The notes: generated by a model from the letters alone, not told the origin. 18,041 bases of DNA from Bacteroidota bacterium (GCA_030706665.1 JAUZOB010000025.1:1-18041); one strand, 5' to 3'; shown: positions 8,021-16,061, counted from the stretch's first letter. A program made the numbers and translations.

Positions 8021-10057
8021 CTATAATTGTTTTAAAAAATTCATTAACAATACTATTTTATCCAGGATCAAGGGAAATAAAATAGCTAATCCCACAAAAA
8101 CAAACCCATAAAGTATATAGGCCTGTATGTTCCCATTCTGGAGAAATACAAAACGGTTTAAAAACCTTTTGATAAAAGACACGGGCTTATCAATTAACCA
8201 ATTTTCAACTTTATCACCGGGATGGGTTACCTGACGAATCGGATGAGGGTAAAGCCCGGATGCATCTTGCTTCTCTTTTTTTATCGACAGAAGAGGTTCT
8301 GCCAGTTTACGATAGGTACGAATGAACGAAGATGCAGTGTATTGCATTTTATCGGTTTCGCCCGTATAGCCACACCCCCATGTAACATCAACTTCCGAAC
8401 TGCGTCGTGATATGATTAAATGCCTTATAAAATAGCATAATGCAGTTACCCCGATAAATCCAATTGAATACCAACCGATCAAAGTCAAATTATCAAGTAA
8501 CGTTTTCAATTGAGCACCGGTTTGGGAAACTGATGAGGGTTGATATAACTGAATTATTTTTTGAAGCCACGGAGTAAATAAAAGAGGAAATATTCCAATT
8601 AAAATTATTACCAGGGCAACGGCATACATGGGAACGATCCTTAATGGTCTTTCAATGGTTAAATCATCATGATGTATTTTTTCTCTGGGGGTTCCTAAAA
8701 ATACAATTCCGAAAGCCTTCGTAAAACAAAGTAATGCCAATCCCCCAATAATTACCAGACCTAAAATGGCAAAAAGAACAAAAAGGGTAAACATGAAATT
8801 ATTAAACAATAAGCCTTTAAACAAACCGTTGTAAATAAAAAACTCTGACACAAAACCATTAAATGGAGGGAAACCACAAATGGCCAATGAGCCAATAAGA
8901 AATAAAAAAGCCGAACGGGGCATCCGTTTGATCAAACCTCCCAATGCTTCGATGTCCATGGTGTGCCTGGCCTGATAAACATTCCCGGCACCGTAAAACA
9001 GAAGAGACTTGAAAAGCGAATGGTTAAGCGTATGCAACAATGCGCCGCCAAAACCACAAACGAGTAATATTTGATTGTTGTAGCCAATTCCAAGACAGCC
9101 CAAACCAATCCCAATCCCAATAATTCCAATATTCTCAATACTATGGTAAGCCAACAACTTTTTAAGATTATGTTGCACAATGGCAAGCATCACCCCATAT
9201 ATTCCCGTTATAACCGAGATTGTCAAAATGAAATATCCGAGGGCAGTTAAATCGGTTTTAATAAGCAACAACACTCTCAATATGCCATAGATACCTATTT
9301 TAATAATAACACCCGACATGACACCTGAAATGTGCGCCGGGGCTGCCGGATGTGCTAACGGAAGCCATGTATGGAAAGGGACAAAACCTGCTTTGATTGC
9401 AAAACCAATAAAGAAAAAAATAAACAATCCAATACCTGTTATGGCGGGTTGTGTGGAAGTATAAGCTGTAATAGCTGAAAAATCGAATGATCCGGTTTTA
9501 ACCCTGACCCACATGAAAGCAATAGTAAGAAAAAGAATACTAACGTGCGATTGGATTAAAAAATTAATTCCTGCCTTTAAGGTTTCTGCTTTATTATGCT
9601 CAAATATCACAACAACAAAAGAGCTCAAAGCCATGATTTCCCATACCACAAGCAATACAAATCCGTTTTGTACAATACAAATATCAATTAACGAAGTATA
9701 AACCAATATGAATGCCACGGCATGTAGCGTTATATTATCGGCCTGGTCAATATATTTTTTCATGTATTGAATCCCATACCAGGCTCCGGTAAGGAAAGTG
9801 AAGCTTATAATGAGTATAAACCATGCCGATAAAAAATCGATGCGTACCGGAATCATCTCTGTAATCCAGGAACCGGAATAACTATATTCGATTAATCCGG
9901 TTGAAAATACCGAAAAAGCAACAACAGAACTAATGATAACCTGAATGGTAATTACGCCAAGAGTGATAAGTCCCCTGCCTTTTGTTTTAAAAAAGAGGAA
10001 ACATCCCATTGCAACTAAGGCAAGCAGGTTAAAAATTTCAATCAAAAGACTTTCCAT
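8021..10057 (-). CDS. Membrane subunit, HyfB/HycC (NuoL)-like antiporter-type, first gene of the Ehr-type operon
   Basis: The 678-residue protein is a large proton-conducting transporter subunit. About 14 core transmembrane segments are followed by a hydrophilic stretch and a last helix, as in HyfB. Channel residues of the family are visible: E140 in VLLVVWEIMALSS, K222 in FAIKAGFVPFHTWLP, K253, and H342/H346/K350 in ALLHTLNHSLFKSLLFYGAG. A C-terminal loop with DVTWGCGYTGETDKMQYTASSF (about 565-586) is the signature that separates HyfB-like proteins from NuoL. It opens a six-gene operon with no gap over 13 nt. The start ATG at 10057 is preceded by an A/T-rich leader without a clear Shine-Dalgarno site. 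Confidence 0.92.
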   Translation of the reverse strand: MESLLIEIFNLLALVAMGCFLFFKTKGRGLITLGVITIQVIISSVVAFSVFSTGLIEYSYSGSWITEMIPVRIDFLSAWFILIISFTFLTGAWYGIQYMKKYIDQADNITLHAVAFILVYTSLIDICIVQNGFVLLVVWEIMALSSFVVVIFEHNKAETLKAGINFLIQSHVSILFLTIAFMWVRVKTGSFDFSAITAYTSTQPAITGIGLFIFFFIGFAIKAGFVPFHTWLPLAHPAAPAHISGVMSGVIIKIGIYGILRVLLLIKTDLTALGYFILTISVITGIYGVMLAIVQHNLKKLLAYHSIENIGIIGIGIGLGCLGIGYNNQILLVCGFGGALLHTLNHSLFKSLLFYGAGNVYQARHTMDIEALGGLIKRMPRSAFLFLIGSLAICGFPPFNGFVSEFFIYNGLFKGLLFNNFMFTLFVLFAILGLVIIGGLALLCFTKAFGIVFLGTPREKIHHDDLTIERPLRIVPMYAVALVIILIGIFPLLFTPWLQKIIQLYQPSSVSQTGAQLKTLLDNLTLIGWYSIGFIGVTALCYFIRHLIISRRSSEVDVTWGCGYTGETDKMQYTASSFIRTYRKLAEPLLSIKKEKQDASGLYPHPIRQVTHPGDKVENWLIDKPVSFIKRFLNRFVFLQNGNIQAYILYGFVFVGLAILFPLILDKIVLLMNFLKQL

Positions 10058-10355
10058 TATTTAATATAATCTATCAATTAATGAGTTTCAGAAACATTCT
10101 TCAAAATTTGTAAAGAACAAAAAACGTCCCTGGAATAATATACAATTGTATTTATCCGTCCTCTACAAATTGGAATAATTAAAAAAGAAGAATTATGAAC
10201 TTTGCCAAGTTAAAATAATAATACGGCAAAAGTAATTGAAGTGTTATGATATTGTCTAAAGAATAGGCAATTTTTAAATAAAAGAAAGGTTTTGTAGCAT
10301 ACGGAAATGCTAAAGATATTGGTTCCGGAAGTTTTTCCAATAAAATATAAGGAAA
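10058..10355. other. Intergenic region: probable leader of the Ehr-type operon; no gene seen
   Basis: About 300 AT-rich bases without a credible gene. On the minus strand a TACTTTTG (10227-10234) fits the Bacteroidota -7 consensus TAnnTTTG, but no matching -33 TTTG is seen and it would leave a leader of about 170 nt. A 9-bp direct repeat TGGAATAAT occurs at 10131 and 10171, exactly 40 nt apart, each preceded within about 15 nt by a CGTCC. The palindrome TACAATTGTA (10141-10150) lies between them. These may be regulatory sites; evidence is weak. Confidence 0.35.
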
Positions 10356-10820
10356 CTAGATTTGATTTCTATACTTCACATTTTTTTGGGTAAGCATATC
10401 ATACAACAAACCGGCTACATCTCCGACCACCTTACGACAGATAATCTTATGATGTTTCCGTTCAGCAACATCAGCTTCTGTTGCATGTTTAATTAATAGT
10501 TCTTTGCAGCTGGTAGTTCCATATATCTTTTCGACAAGATGGTCTAGTTCCCTAACTTTTTTATAAGCGGCCAACTTGGTATCCATATCTTTAGGATCTG
10601 CATTCCCATAAGCCATTCCAAGGACCATGAAACCACCGGTAACGGCTCCGCATTTCTGACGTAAGCGCCCCATCCCTCCGCCAAAGGTGGAAGAAATTCG
10701 TTTGGCAGTTTCTTCATCAAGCCCATATTGGCTGGCGAAAGCAAGCAGAATTGACTGCGAACAGGCGTATCCTTCGTCAAAGAACGCCTGAGCTTTGTCT
10801 ATGATTTCCTGTCTATCCAT
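10356..10820 (-). CDS. C_GCAxxG_C_C family (putative redox or metal-binding) protein
   Basis: The 154-residue soluble protein shows the four-cysteine pattern that names the family: C20 in GYACSQSI, C57 in the QKCGAVTGGFM motif, C105 and C128. A glycine-rich FGGGMGRLRQ stretch precedes the second cysteine. The biochemical function of the family is not established; the pattern suggests binding of a metal or iron-sulfur cluster, or a redox role. No signal peptide is seen, so it is probably cytoplasmic. It lies just beyond the terminator of the GGGtGRT gene on the same strand and ends about 300 nt before the Ehr-type operon, so it may be expressed by readthrough or from an unrecognised promoter. 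Confidence 0.88.
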   Translation of the reverse strand: MDRQEIIDKAQAFFDEGYACSQSILLAFASQYGLDEETAKRISSTFGGGMGRLRQKCGAVTGGFMVLGMAYGNADPKDMDTKLAAYKKVRELDHLVEKIYGTTSCKELLIKHATEADVAERKHHKIICRKVVGDVAGLLYDMLTQKNVKYRNQI

Positions 10821-10836
10821 CTCATCTGTGAAAAAT

Positions 10837-10870
10837 AAAAAGGTCTGACAGATTGAATGCCAGACCTTTT
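10837..10870 (-). terminator. Hairpin terminator after the GGGtGRT gene
   Basis: On the minus strand AAAAGGTCTG (10870-10861) pairs perfectly with CAGACCTTTT (10847-10838), with a 13-nt loop, and is followed by further T-rich sequence. It begins 18 nt after the GGGtGRT stop codon and ends just upstream of the C_GCAxxG_C_C gene start at 10820. Confidence 0.82.
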
Positions 10871-10888
10871 CTTATTATCATGATAAAA

Positions 10889-11881
10889 TTAAGCTTGTGC
10901 AACAGCAACGGCAACAGCAACAGATGCTCCTACCATTGGATTGTTACCCATACCAATTAAACCCATCATTTCAACGTGAGCCGGAACAGATGAAGAACCT
11001 GCAAACTGAGCATCAGAGTGCATACGTCCCATTGTATCGGTCATACCATATGAAGCAGGACCTGCAGCCATATTATCAGGATGCAATGTACGGCCGGTAC
11101 CACCACCTGAAGCAACAGAGAAGTACTTTTTGCCTTGTTCTACACACTCTTTTTTGTAAGTACCTGCAACAGGGTGTTGGAAACGAGTTGGGTTCGTAGA
11201 GTTACCGGTAATGGAAACGTCAACACCTTCTTTATGAAGAATTGCCACACCTTCGCGAACATCGTCAGCGCCATAGCAATTTACTTTAGCTTTTTCACCT
11301 TCAGAATAAGCGATACGGTTCACTTCTTTCAATTCACCGGTTGCATAATCGAACTGTGTCTGCACATAGGTAAAGCCATTGATACGGGAAATGATCTTAG
11401 CAGCATCTTTGCCCAATCCGTTCAGAATAACACGCAAAGGTTCTTTACGTACACGGTTTGCTGAGCGTGCAATACCAATTGCTCCTTCAGCAGCAGCAAA
11501 TGATTCGTGACCTGCAAGGAAAGCGAAACATTTAGTTTCTTCACGAAGCAACATAGCAGCAAGATTTCCATGGCCAAGACCTACTTTACGGTCATCAGCT
11601 ACTGAACCGGGAATACAAAAAGCCTGAAGACCTTCACCCAGTGTTGCTGCAATATCAGCTGCATTTGTCTGTCCTTTTTTAATAGCGATAGCAGCCCCTA
11701 CAGTATAGGCCCACATAGCATTTTCGAATGCAATAGGTTGAATGTTTTTTACAATGTTGTAAACATCTACCCCTTTATCATCACAAATCTTCTTTGCTTC
11801 TTCGACTGAAGCAATACCGTATGAATTAAGGACTTTATTAATTTGATTAATTCGTCTGTCGTAACTTTCAAATAATGGCAT
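10889..11881 (-). CDS. GGGtGRT family protein, function unknown
   Basis: The 330-residue protein carries the eponymous motif as SGGGTGRTLHPDNMAAGPASYG (near 266-287) and ends in an Ala/Val-rich tail. It is soluble, without signal peptide or membrane segments. Other visible features are an EETKCFAFLAGHESFAAAEGA stretch with one cysteine, and two later cysteines (VNCYG, KKECVEQ). It is coupled to the upstream scaffold gene: its Shine-Dalgarno TAGGAGG (11890-11896) overlaps that gene's TAG stop, 8 nt from the ATG at 11881. Such a strong site is uncommon in Bacteroidota and suggests high expression. The family is conserved but has no known activity that I can name. Confidence 0.88.
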   Translation of the reverse strand: MPLFESYDRRINQINKVLNSYGIASVEEAKKICDDKGVDVYNIVKNIQPIAFENAMWAYTVGAAIAIKKGQTNAADIAATLGEGLQAFCIPGSVADDRKVGLGHGNLAAMLLREETKCFAFLAGHESFAAAEGAIGIARSANRVRKEPLRVILNGLGKDAAKIISRINGFTYVQTQFDYATGELKEVNRIAYSEGEKAKVNCYGADDVREGVAILHKEGVDVSITGNSTNPTRFQHPVAGTYKKECVEQGKKYFSVASGGGTGRTLHPDNMAAGPASYGMTDTMGRMHSDAQFAGSSSVPAHVEMMGLIGMGNNPMVGASVAVAVAVAQA

Positions 11882-11889
11882 TGATGTTT

Positions 11890-11896
11890 CCTCCTA
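11890..11896 (-). promoter_or_regulatory. Strong Shine-Dalgarno TAGGAGG overlapping the upstream stop codon
   Basis: The minus strand reads TAGGAGG, 8 nt before the ATG at 11881. Its first three bases are the stop codon of the scaffold gene, so translation of the two genes is likely coupled. This fixes the GGGtGRT start. Confidence 0.8.
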
Positions 11897-12586
11897 TTCT
11901 TTACGTGGGTCAATAATTTTTACTGCTTCATCGATACGGCCATATTTACCAGAAGCTTTGGTCAATGCTTCATTGGCATCAGTACCGGCTTTGATCATAT
12001 CCATCATACGACCAAGGCTAACAAATTGGTAACCAATAATTTCATTATTGGCATCCAATCCAATTTTAGTAATGTATCCTTCGGCCATTTCAAGATAACG
12101 AGGACCTTTAGCTGATGTTCCGTACAAAGTACCAGTCACACCACGAAGACCTTTACCCAGATCTTCAAGACCTGCACCAATAGGAAGACCACCTTCTGAG
12201 AAAGCTGTTTGTGTACGACCATAAACAATTTGCAGGAACAATTCGCGCATGGCTGTATTGATAGCATCACAAACGAGGTCAGTATTTAATGCTTCAAGAA
12301 TAGTTTTACCGGGAAGAATTTCAGAAGCCATTGCTGCAGAATGGGTCATACCAGTACAACCAATAGTTTCAACCAATGCTTCCTCTATTATACCATTTTT
12401 AACATTCAGAGTAAGTTTGCAAGCCCCCTGCTGTGGAGCACACCAACCGATACCATGGGTCAAACCCGAGATGTCTTTTACTTCTTTTGCCCTTACCCAT
12501 TTCCCTTCTTCAGGAATCGGTGCCGGACCATGATTTGCGCCTTGTGCAACACAAATCATCCCTTCAACTTCGTGTGTAAAACTCAT
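11894..12586 (-). CDS. NifU/IscU-like iron-sulfur cluster assembly scaffold protein, partner of GGGtGRT
   Basis: With the ATG at 12586 the protein has 230 residues. The first half resembles the IscU/NifU N-terminal scaffold fold: C49 and C56 in GWCAPQQGACKL, and C77 in ETIGCTGMTHSAAM, which corresponds to the FGCGSAIASS segment of IscU. C12 and C106 are additional. The second half (after about 115) is an extension not found in IscU. The ATG at 12640 would add 18 residues, but a TAnnTTTG -7 element lies inside that stretch (12621-12628), so transcription probably starts downstream of it and the shorter start is preferred. It forms an operon with the GGGtGRT gene. Cluster assembly for neighbouring redox proteins is a fair guess, not shown. 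Confidence 0.8.
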   Translation of the reverse strand: MSFTHEVEGMICVAQGANHGPAPIPEEGKWVRAKEVKDISGLTHGIGWCAPQQGACKLTLNVKNGIIEEALVETIGCTGMTHSAAMASEILPGKTILEALNTDLVCDAINTAMRELFLQIVYGRTQTAFSEGGLPIGAGLEDLGKGLRGVTGTLYGTSAKGPRYLEMAEGYITKIGLDANNEIIGYQFVSLGRMMDMIKAGTDANEALTKASGKYGRIDEAVKIIDPRKE

Positions 12587-12620
12587 TGCTCTATTTTTAA
12601 ATTTTATAATTTTTCGCGCA

Positions 12621-12628
12621 CAAATATA
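12621..12628 (-). promoter_or_regulatory. Candidate -7 element (TATATTTG) for the scaffold-GGGtGRT operon
   Basis: The minus strand reads TATATTTG, an exact match to the Bacteroidota -7 consensus TAnnTTTG, 34 nt upstream of the ATG at 12586. No clear TTTG -33 box is seen about 20 nt further upstream. It supports the start at 12586 over 12640. Confidence 0.5.
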
Positions 12629-12640
12629 GTCATTACTCAT

Positions 12641-12922
12641 CTTCTATGATAACATTTAAAGCAAAGTGCATCATTTAAGACCGAAACGTTATCATTCCGA
12701 TTAAATATCTTCTATAATTTTTTTCAATTCACTTAACGTATTGTCATGCATCGGCTTCCTCATTGAAGCAAATACATTAAAAAACAGAGCAATATGACAA
12801 ATATTAAATCAATGGTAAGAATTTGAAGAGGACAATATATTGGTATTACTCAATGTCACTCTTTTTTAGTAATATTAATATTAAGCGTGTCTATAAATTA
12901 GCGATCACACTTTTCAATTGGC
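12641..12922. other. Intergenic region between acr3 and the scaffold gene; weak hairpin only
   Basis: AT-rich, no gene seen. On the minus strand AAGTGTG (12912-12906) can pair with CACGCTT (12889-12883) through one G-U wobble, 10 nt after the acr3 stop, followed by TTAATATT-rich sequence. This is a possible but weak terminator for the ars island. Confidence 0.35.
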
Positions 12923-13963
12923 CTATGCAAAATATTTTCTTTTGAAACTCAAAGCAACATTCACTAAAAGAATCAATACCGGAACTTCTACCAAAGGGCC
13001 TATGACCGTTGCGAAGGCAGCTTGAGAATTAATTCCAAATACTGCAATAGCTACCGCAATTGCCAGTTCAAAATCGTTACTTCCCGCAGTGAAAGCCATC
13101 GTTGTCGATTTCTCATACCCTTCTCCTATCCATTTAGCAACAAAAAAGGTAGAAAAAAACATCAGTGTGAAATAGATGGTATAAGGAATTGCTACCCGAA
13201 CGACATCAATAGGCAATCCGATAATTTTCTCACCTTTGAGCGAGAACATCACAAATATTGTGAACAACAAAGCAATCGGAGTCAACCAAGATACTTTTGG
13301 AATATACTTTTTAAAAAACCAATCGCTTCCCTTCCATCTACGGAGTACTAAGTTTGAAATTAGACCGGCAACAAAAGGAATCCCTAAATAAATCAAAACA
13401 GTAACAGCGATTTGCGAAATCGATACTTTTACAACAGCTCCTTTTAAACCGAACAGAGGAGGCAAAAGCGTAATAAAGACGTAGGCATATACCGAATAAA
13501 GAAATACCTGAAAGATCGCATTAAAAGCTACTAATCCGGCAGCCAGCTCCGTATCACCTTTAGCCAAATCGTTCCAAACCAATACCATTGCAATGCATCG
13601 GGCAAGACCTACTAAAATAACTCCCACCATTAAGCCGGGATAATTGTGCAGGAAAATGATAGCCAGAAAGAACATGACTAACGGGCCGATAATCCAATTT
13701 TGGGTAAGAGAAAAGCTAAGTAGCTTCAGATTTTTAAATACCAAAGGCAATTTCTCATATTTTACCTTTGCCAGTGGCGGGTACATCATTAGAATTAGTC
13801 CAATTGCAATCGGGATATTCGTGGTGCCTGAACTTAACGAATTCCAAAAACCGGAAATACCTGGTATAAAATAGCCAATAATGACCCCCGCAAACATTAT
13901 AAGAAATATCCATAGCGTGAGGTAACGGTCAAAAAAAGATAATTTTTTAAATGTGCCTTCCAT
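12923..13963 (-). CDS. acr3: ACR3 family arsenite efflux transporter
   Basis: Exports arsenite across the inner membrane. The 346-residue protein has about ten predicted transmembrane segments and is typical in length. The family signature around the essential cysteine is present as GLARCIAMVLVWNDLAKGD (C123), and another conserved block reads TAGSNDFELAIAVAIA. E326 in GPLVEVPVLI matches a conserved acidic residue near the last helix. It is the last gene of the ars island, 69 nt after arsC, which supplies its substrate by reducing arsenate. No separate strong promoter is seen in that gap, so co-transcription with arsC is likely. It belongs to the ACR3 family and not the unrelated ArsB family. 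Confidence 0.94.
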   Translation of the reverse strand: MEGTFKKLSFFDRYLTLWIFLIMFAGVIIGYFIPGISGFWNSLSSGTTNIPIAIGLILMMYPPLAKVKYEKLPLVFKNLKLLSFSLTQNWIIGPLVMFFLAIIFLHNYPGLMVGVILVGLARCIAMVLVWNDLAKGDTELAAGLVAFNAIFQVFLYSVYAYVFITLLPPLFGLKGAVVKVSISQIAVTVLIYLGIPFVAGLISNLVLRRWKGSDWFFKKYIPKVSWLTPIALLFTIFVMFSLKGEKIIGLPIDVVRVAIPYTIYFTLMFFSTFFVAKWIGEGYEKSTTMAFTAGSNDFELAIAVAIAVFGINSQAAFATVIGPLVEVPVLILLVNVALSFKRKYFA

Positions 13964-14032
13964 AATGTCTTAATTTGAAAATTTTAATATGAAGTATAAC
14001 CGAATTTGAATACTTCGTTTTAAACTGATAAA

Positions 14033-14449
14033 TTATTTAATATTTTCAATATAGAATTTCCAAAACCCTTCTTTTATCTCGTCACGAACCCTTCGAAATT
14101 CACTCCAGATATATTCATCCGTTCCAACGACATGTGATGGATCATCAAAACCTATATGCAAACGATGTTTTACTTTTCCTACAAAAGCCGGACATGTTTC
14201 ATTAGCACCTCCGCAAACAGTGATCACATAGTCCCACTCTTCGCTTAAATATTTTTCGACTGAATCAGAGGTATGTTGACTAATATCGATACCAGCCTCT
14301 TTCATGACTACAACTGCCTTCTCATTGAGTTTCCCGGAAGCATGAGTACCGGCAGAACAAACTGTAAGACTTTTATCAAACGACTGCAAGAAGCCGTGCG
14401 CCATTTGACTGCGGCAACTGTTGCCTGTACAAAGAATTAAAACTCTCAT
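14033..14449 (-). CDS. arsC: Arsenate reductase ArsC, thioredoxin-coupled (low-molecular-weight phosphatase fold)
   Basis: Reduces arsenate to arsenite in the cytoplasm. The 138-residue protein has the phosphatase-like P-loop CTGNSCRSQMAHG (C7 to R13) and the cysteine pair of the thioredoxin-linked class, C79 and C86 in TVCGGANETCPAF, with the same six-residue spacing as the Staphylococcus aureus type. The GFDDPSHVVGTD motif supplies the catalytic aspartate. These residues make it a complete triple-cysteine arsenate reductase, recycled by thioredoxin. It lies 45 nt after the secreted thioredoxin gene and upstream of acr3. The neighbouring thioredoxin is predicted to be secreted, so the cytoplasmic reductant is probably encoded elsewhere. 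Confidence 0.94.
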   Translation of the reverse strand: MRVLILCTGNSCRSQMAHGFLQSFDKSLTVCSAGTHASGKLNEKAVVVMKEAGIDISQHTSDSVEKYLSEEWDYVITVCGGANETCPAFVGKVKHRLHIGFDDPSHVVGTDEYIWSEFRRVRDEIKEGFWKFYIENIK

Positions 14450-14494
14450 GTGCTGAATGTTGTTTAGATTTTGCGTTTCTTTTAATTGTTTGAA

Positions 14495-14914
14495 TTAAAG
14501 AATATCTTTCTGTTTCAATACTTTTACTAATTCTTCTTCAGAGAAATAACCTTCGTGTCGAAAAAATTCCTTCCCATTTTCATCCAGGAATATCTGTGTC
14601 GGGATGGATTGAATTCCAAAAATATTAGCAAAAGGCCTTCCTTCAGGTGTCCATACGTCATGAAATTCCACTTTTACACGGTCACCATATTTTGTTTCGA
14701 TGGATTTCATAACAGGTATCATCTTCTGACAAGGAATACAACGTACCGATCCCAACTCTATAAATGTTGCTTTATAATTAGTAACATTCTTTTTCACCTC
14801 AACATTTGACTTGATCTTTTTACCTTGAGATGATTTCTGACCATAACTGTTACCATGAATACTTATCATCAAAATCAAAACTATTGCAAGTCGTTGAAGA
14901 TATTTTGTTTCCAT
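14495..14914 (-). CDS. Secreted thioredoxin-like protein
   Basis: The 139-residue protein starts with a signal peptide (hydrophobic stretch 8-19, likely cleavage near SYG-Q25) followed by a thioredoxin domain. The active site is SVRCIPCQK (C59 and C62), and the cis-proline loop is present as GIQSIPTQIFLDENG. This should be a periplasmic or inner-membrane-facing thiol oxidoreductase. It lies between the ArsP-like permease and arsC. Electrons could come from the CcdA-like ArsG encoded upstream; this is inference. It has no obvious lipobox. Comparable thioredoxins are common beside DUF318 permeases in ars loci, but their exact job is not settled. Confidence 0.85.
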   Translation of the reverse strand: METKYLQRLAIVLILMISIHGNSYGQKSSQGKKIKSNVEVKKNVTNYKATFIELGSVRCIPCQKMIPVMKSIETKYGDRVKVEFHDVWTPEGRPFANIFGIQSIPTQIFLDENGKEFFRHEGYFSEEELVKVLKQKDIL

Positions 14915-15044
14915 ACTTTTAATATTAAAATTTTGTCTTATGATACAATGGATTCAGTGAATGAGTTTTTATAGCTATATTTTTTAAGAATTAACCGCCG
15001 TTAAACGATTTCTTATCAATTCCACTTTGGAATACGATAAATAA
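14915..15044. other. Intergenic gap between arsP-like and thioredoxin genes
   Basis: 130 bases, AT-rich, with short inverted repeats only (ATTCA/TGAAT around 14952-14962, TATAGCTATA around 14970-14979, TTCCA/TGGAA around 15020-15032). No strong terminator or TAnnTTTG element is evident. Confidence 0.3.
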
Positions 15045-16061
15045 TCAGAATATAAAATTGAATAAAAAACCGACAATCATAATTCCTAATGCAACAATCC
15101 CCACAAAAGCCAAAATCAGGGGAAGTTTCAATACTTTCTTAAGGATAATCATTTCAGGCAGCGACAACCCAATAACGGCCATCATAAATGCCAAAGCAGT
15201 ACCAAGAGGAACCCCCTTTTCAATGAGTACACTGACAATTGGGATAATCCCGGCTGCATTGGAATAAAGCGGCACACCGATCAGAATTGACAACGGCACA
15301 GAATACCAGGTCGATTGTCCCATTAATTGAGCCATGAATTTCTCGGGTACATACCCATGCGCTGCTGCTCCGACAGCAATCCCGATTACGATATAAGCCC
15401 ATACCTTGCCAACAATTTCTTTTACTGCGACATAACCCATATCGATACGCTGTCCAAACGAAAGACGTTCTTCCCTATCTTCTTCATTTTCGCTTTTTAG
15501 TTGATAAACCCATTCCTCCACATATTTTTCAAGCTTAAGCCAACCAATGACCCAACCCGAGACAATGGCAATCACCAGCCCTGTCAGGATATAAATAGCG
15601 GCCACTTTCCACCCGAATAAACCAAAAAGAAGGATAACTGCAACCTCGTTAATCATAGGGGCTGCAATCAGAAATGAAAACGTAACACCAAGCGGCACCC
15701 CTGCCTCTACAAAACCAAGAAACAAAGGGATTGCAGAACACGAACAAAACGGGGTTACTATACCCAGTAAAGCAGCCATTACATTCCCAGTGAATAATGA
15801 TTTTCCTTCCAATGCTTTTCGTGTTTTCTCCGGAGTGAAGTAGCTGCGGATTATTCCCACAAAAAATATGATGAGGATCAATAACATCAGTACCTTGGGC
15901 ACTTCAAAAATGAGAAACCTTAAGGTCTCTGTCCAATGTCTTCCTTGCTGTAAACCCAATATATTATTGATGAATAAATCAGTTAAGGGTTGCAGATAAT
16001 GGTAAAGTGTAAACCATATCGCTATTCCCAATGCTATTTTAATAAGTTTCTTCCAATCCAT
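15045..16061 (-). CDS. arsP: DUF318/UPF0718 permease, ArsP-like (organoarsenical efflux)
   Basis: The 338-residue membrane protein has about eight to ten transmembrane segments in two halves joined by a charged cytoplasmic loop (about 175-200, rich in E and K). The signature TPFCSCSAIPLF with C106 and C108 and the following FSFLIAAPMINEVA match the permease family that includes ArsP. ArsP proteins export trivalent methyl and aromatic arsenicals. The repeat-half motif GVPLYSNAAGIIPIVSVLIEKG is also present. It is separated from arsG by 65 nt containing an inverted repeat almost identical to the one before arsR, so it may have its own ArsR-controlled promoter. Substrate by context; the family also has members of unknown function. 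Confidence 0.82.
   Translation of the reverse strand: MDWKKLIKIALGIAIWFTLYHYLQPLTDLFINNILGLQQGRHWTETLRFLIFEVPKVLMLLILIIFFVGIIRSYFTPEKTRKALEGKSLFTGNVMAALLGIVTPFCSCSAIPLFLGFVEAGVPLGVTFSFLIAAPMINEVAVILLFGLFGWKVAAIYILTGLVIAIVSGWVIGWLKLEKYVEEWVYQLKSENEEDREERLSFGQRIDMGYVAVKEIVGKVWAYIVIGIAVGAAAHGYVPEKFMAQLMGQSTWYSVPLSILIGVPLYSNAAGIIPIVSVLIEKGVPLGTALAFMMAVIGLSLPEMIILKKVLKLPLILAFVGIVALGIMIVGFLFNFIF

Larger units (their letters stand above)
2762..10057 (-). other. Six-gene operon for an energy-converting-hydrogenase-related (Ehr) complex
   Basis: Order of transcription is HyfB-like, HyfC-like, HyfE-like, HyfF-like, NuoC+D-like, ferredoxin+NuoB-like, with gaps of 1, 13, 4, 6 and 12 nt. The subunit set is that of hydrogenase-4 or formate hydrogenlyase complexes, but no formate dehydrogenase, no hydrogenase maturation gene and no separate HyfA-type ferredoxin is present. 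Loss of the [NiFe] ligands places it with Ehr complexes, which are known from comparative genomics and whose electron donor and acceptor are unresolved. Confidence 0.85.

Noticed and set aside
2762..10057. A functional hydrogenase-4 or formate hydrogenlyase operon
   Set aside because: Subunit order fits, but all four [NiFe] cysteines and three proximal-cluster cysteines are absent and no maturation or formate dehydrogenase genes are present.
10897..11199. Glutamine-rich open frame on the plus strand
   Set aside because: It is the antisense of the Ala/Val-rich end of the GGGtGRT gene (GCA/GTT repeats read as CAA/CAG); no start context of its own.
13991..14016. Inverted repeat GAAGTAT/ATACTTC before acr3 as a third ArsR site
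   Set aside because: Half-sites do not match TTTCGT/ACGAAA and the spacing is 12 nt; probably chance or a minor hairpin.
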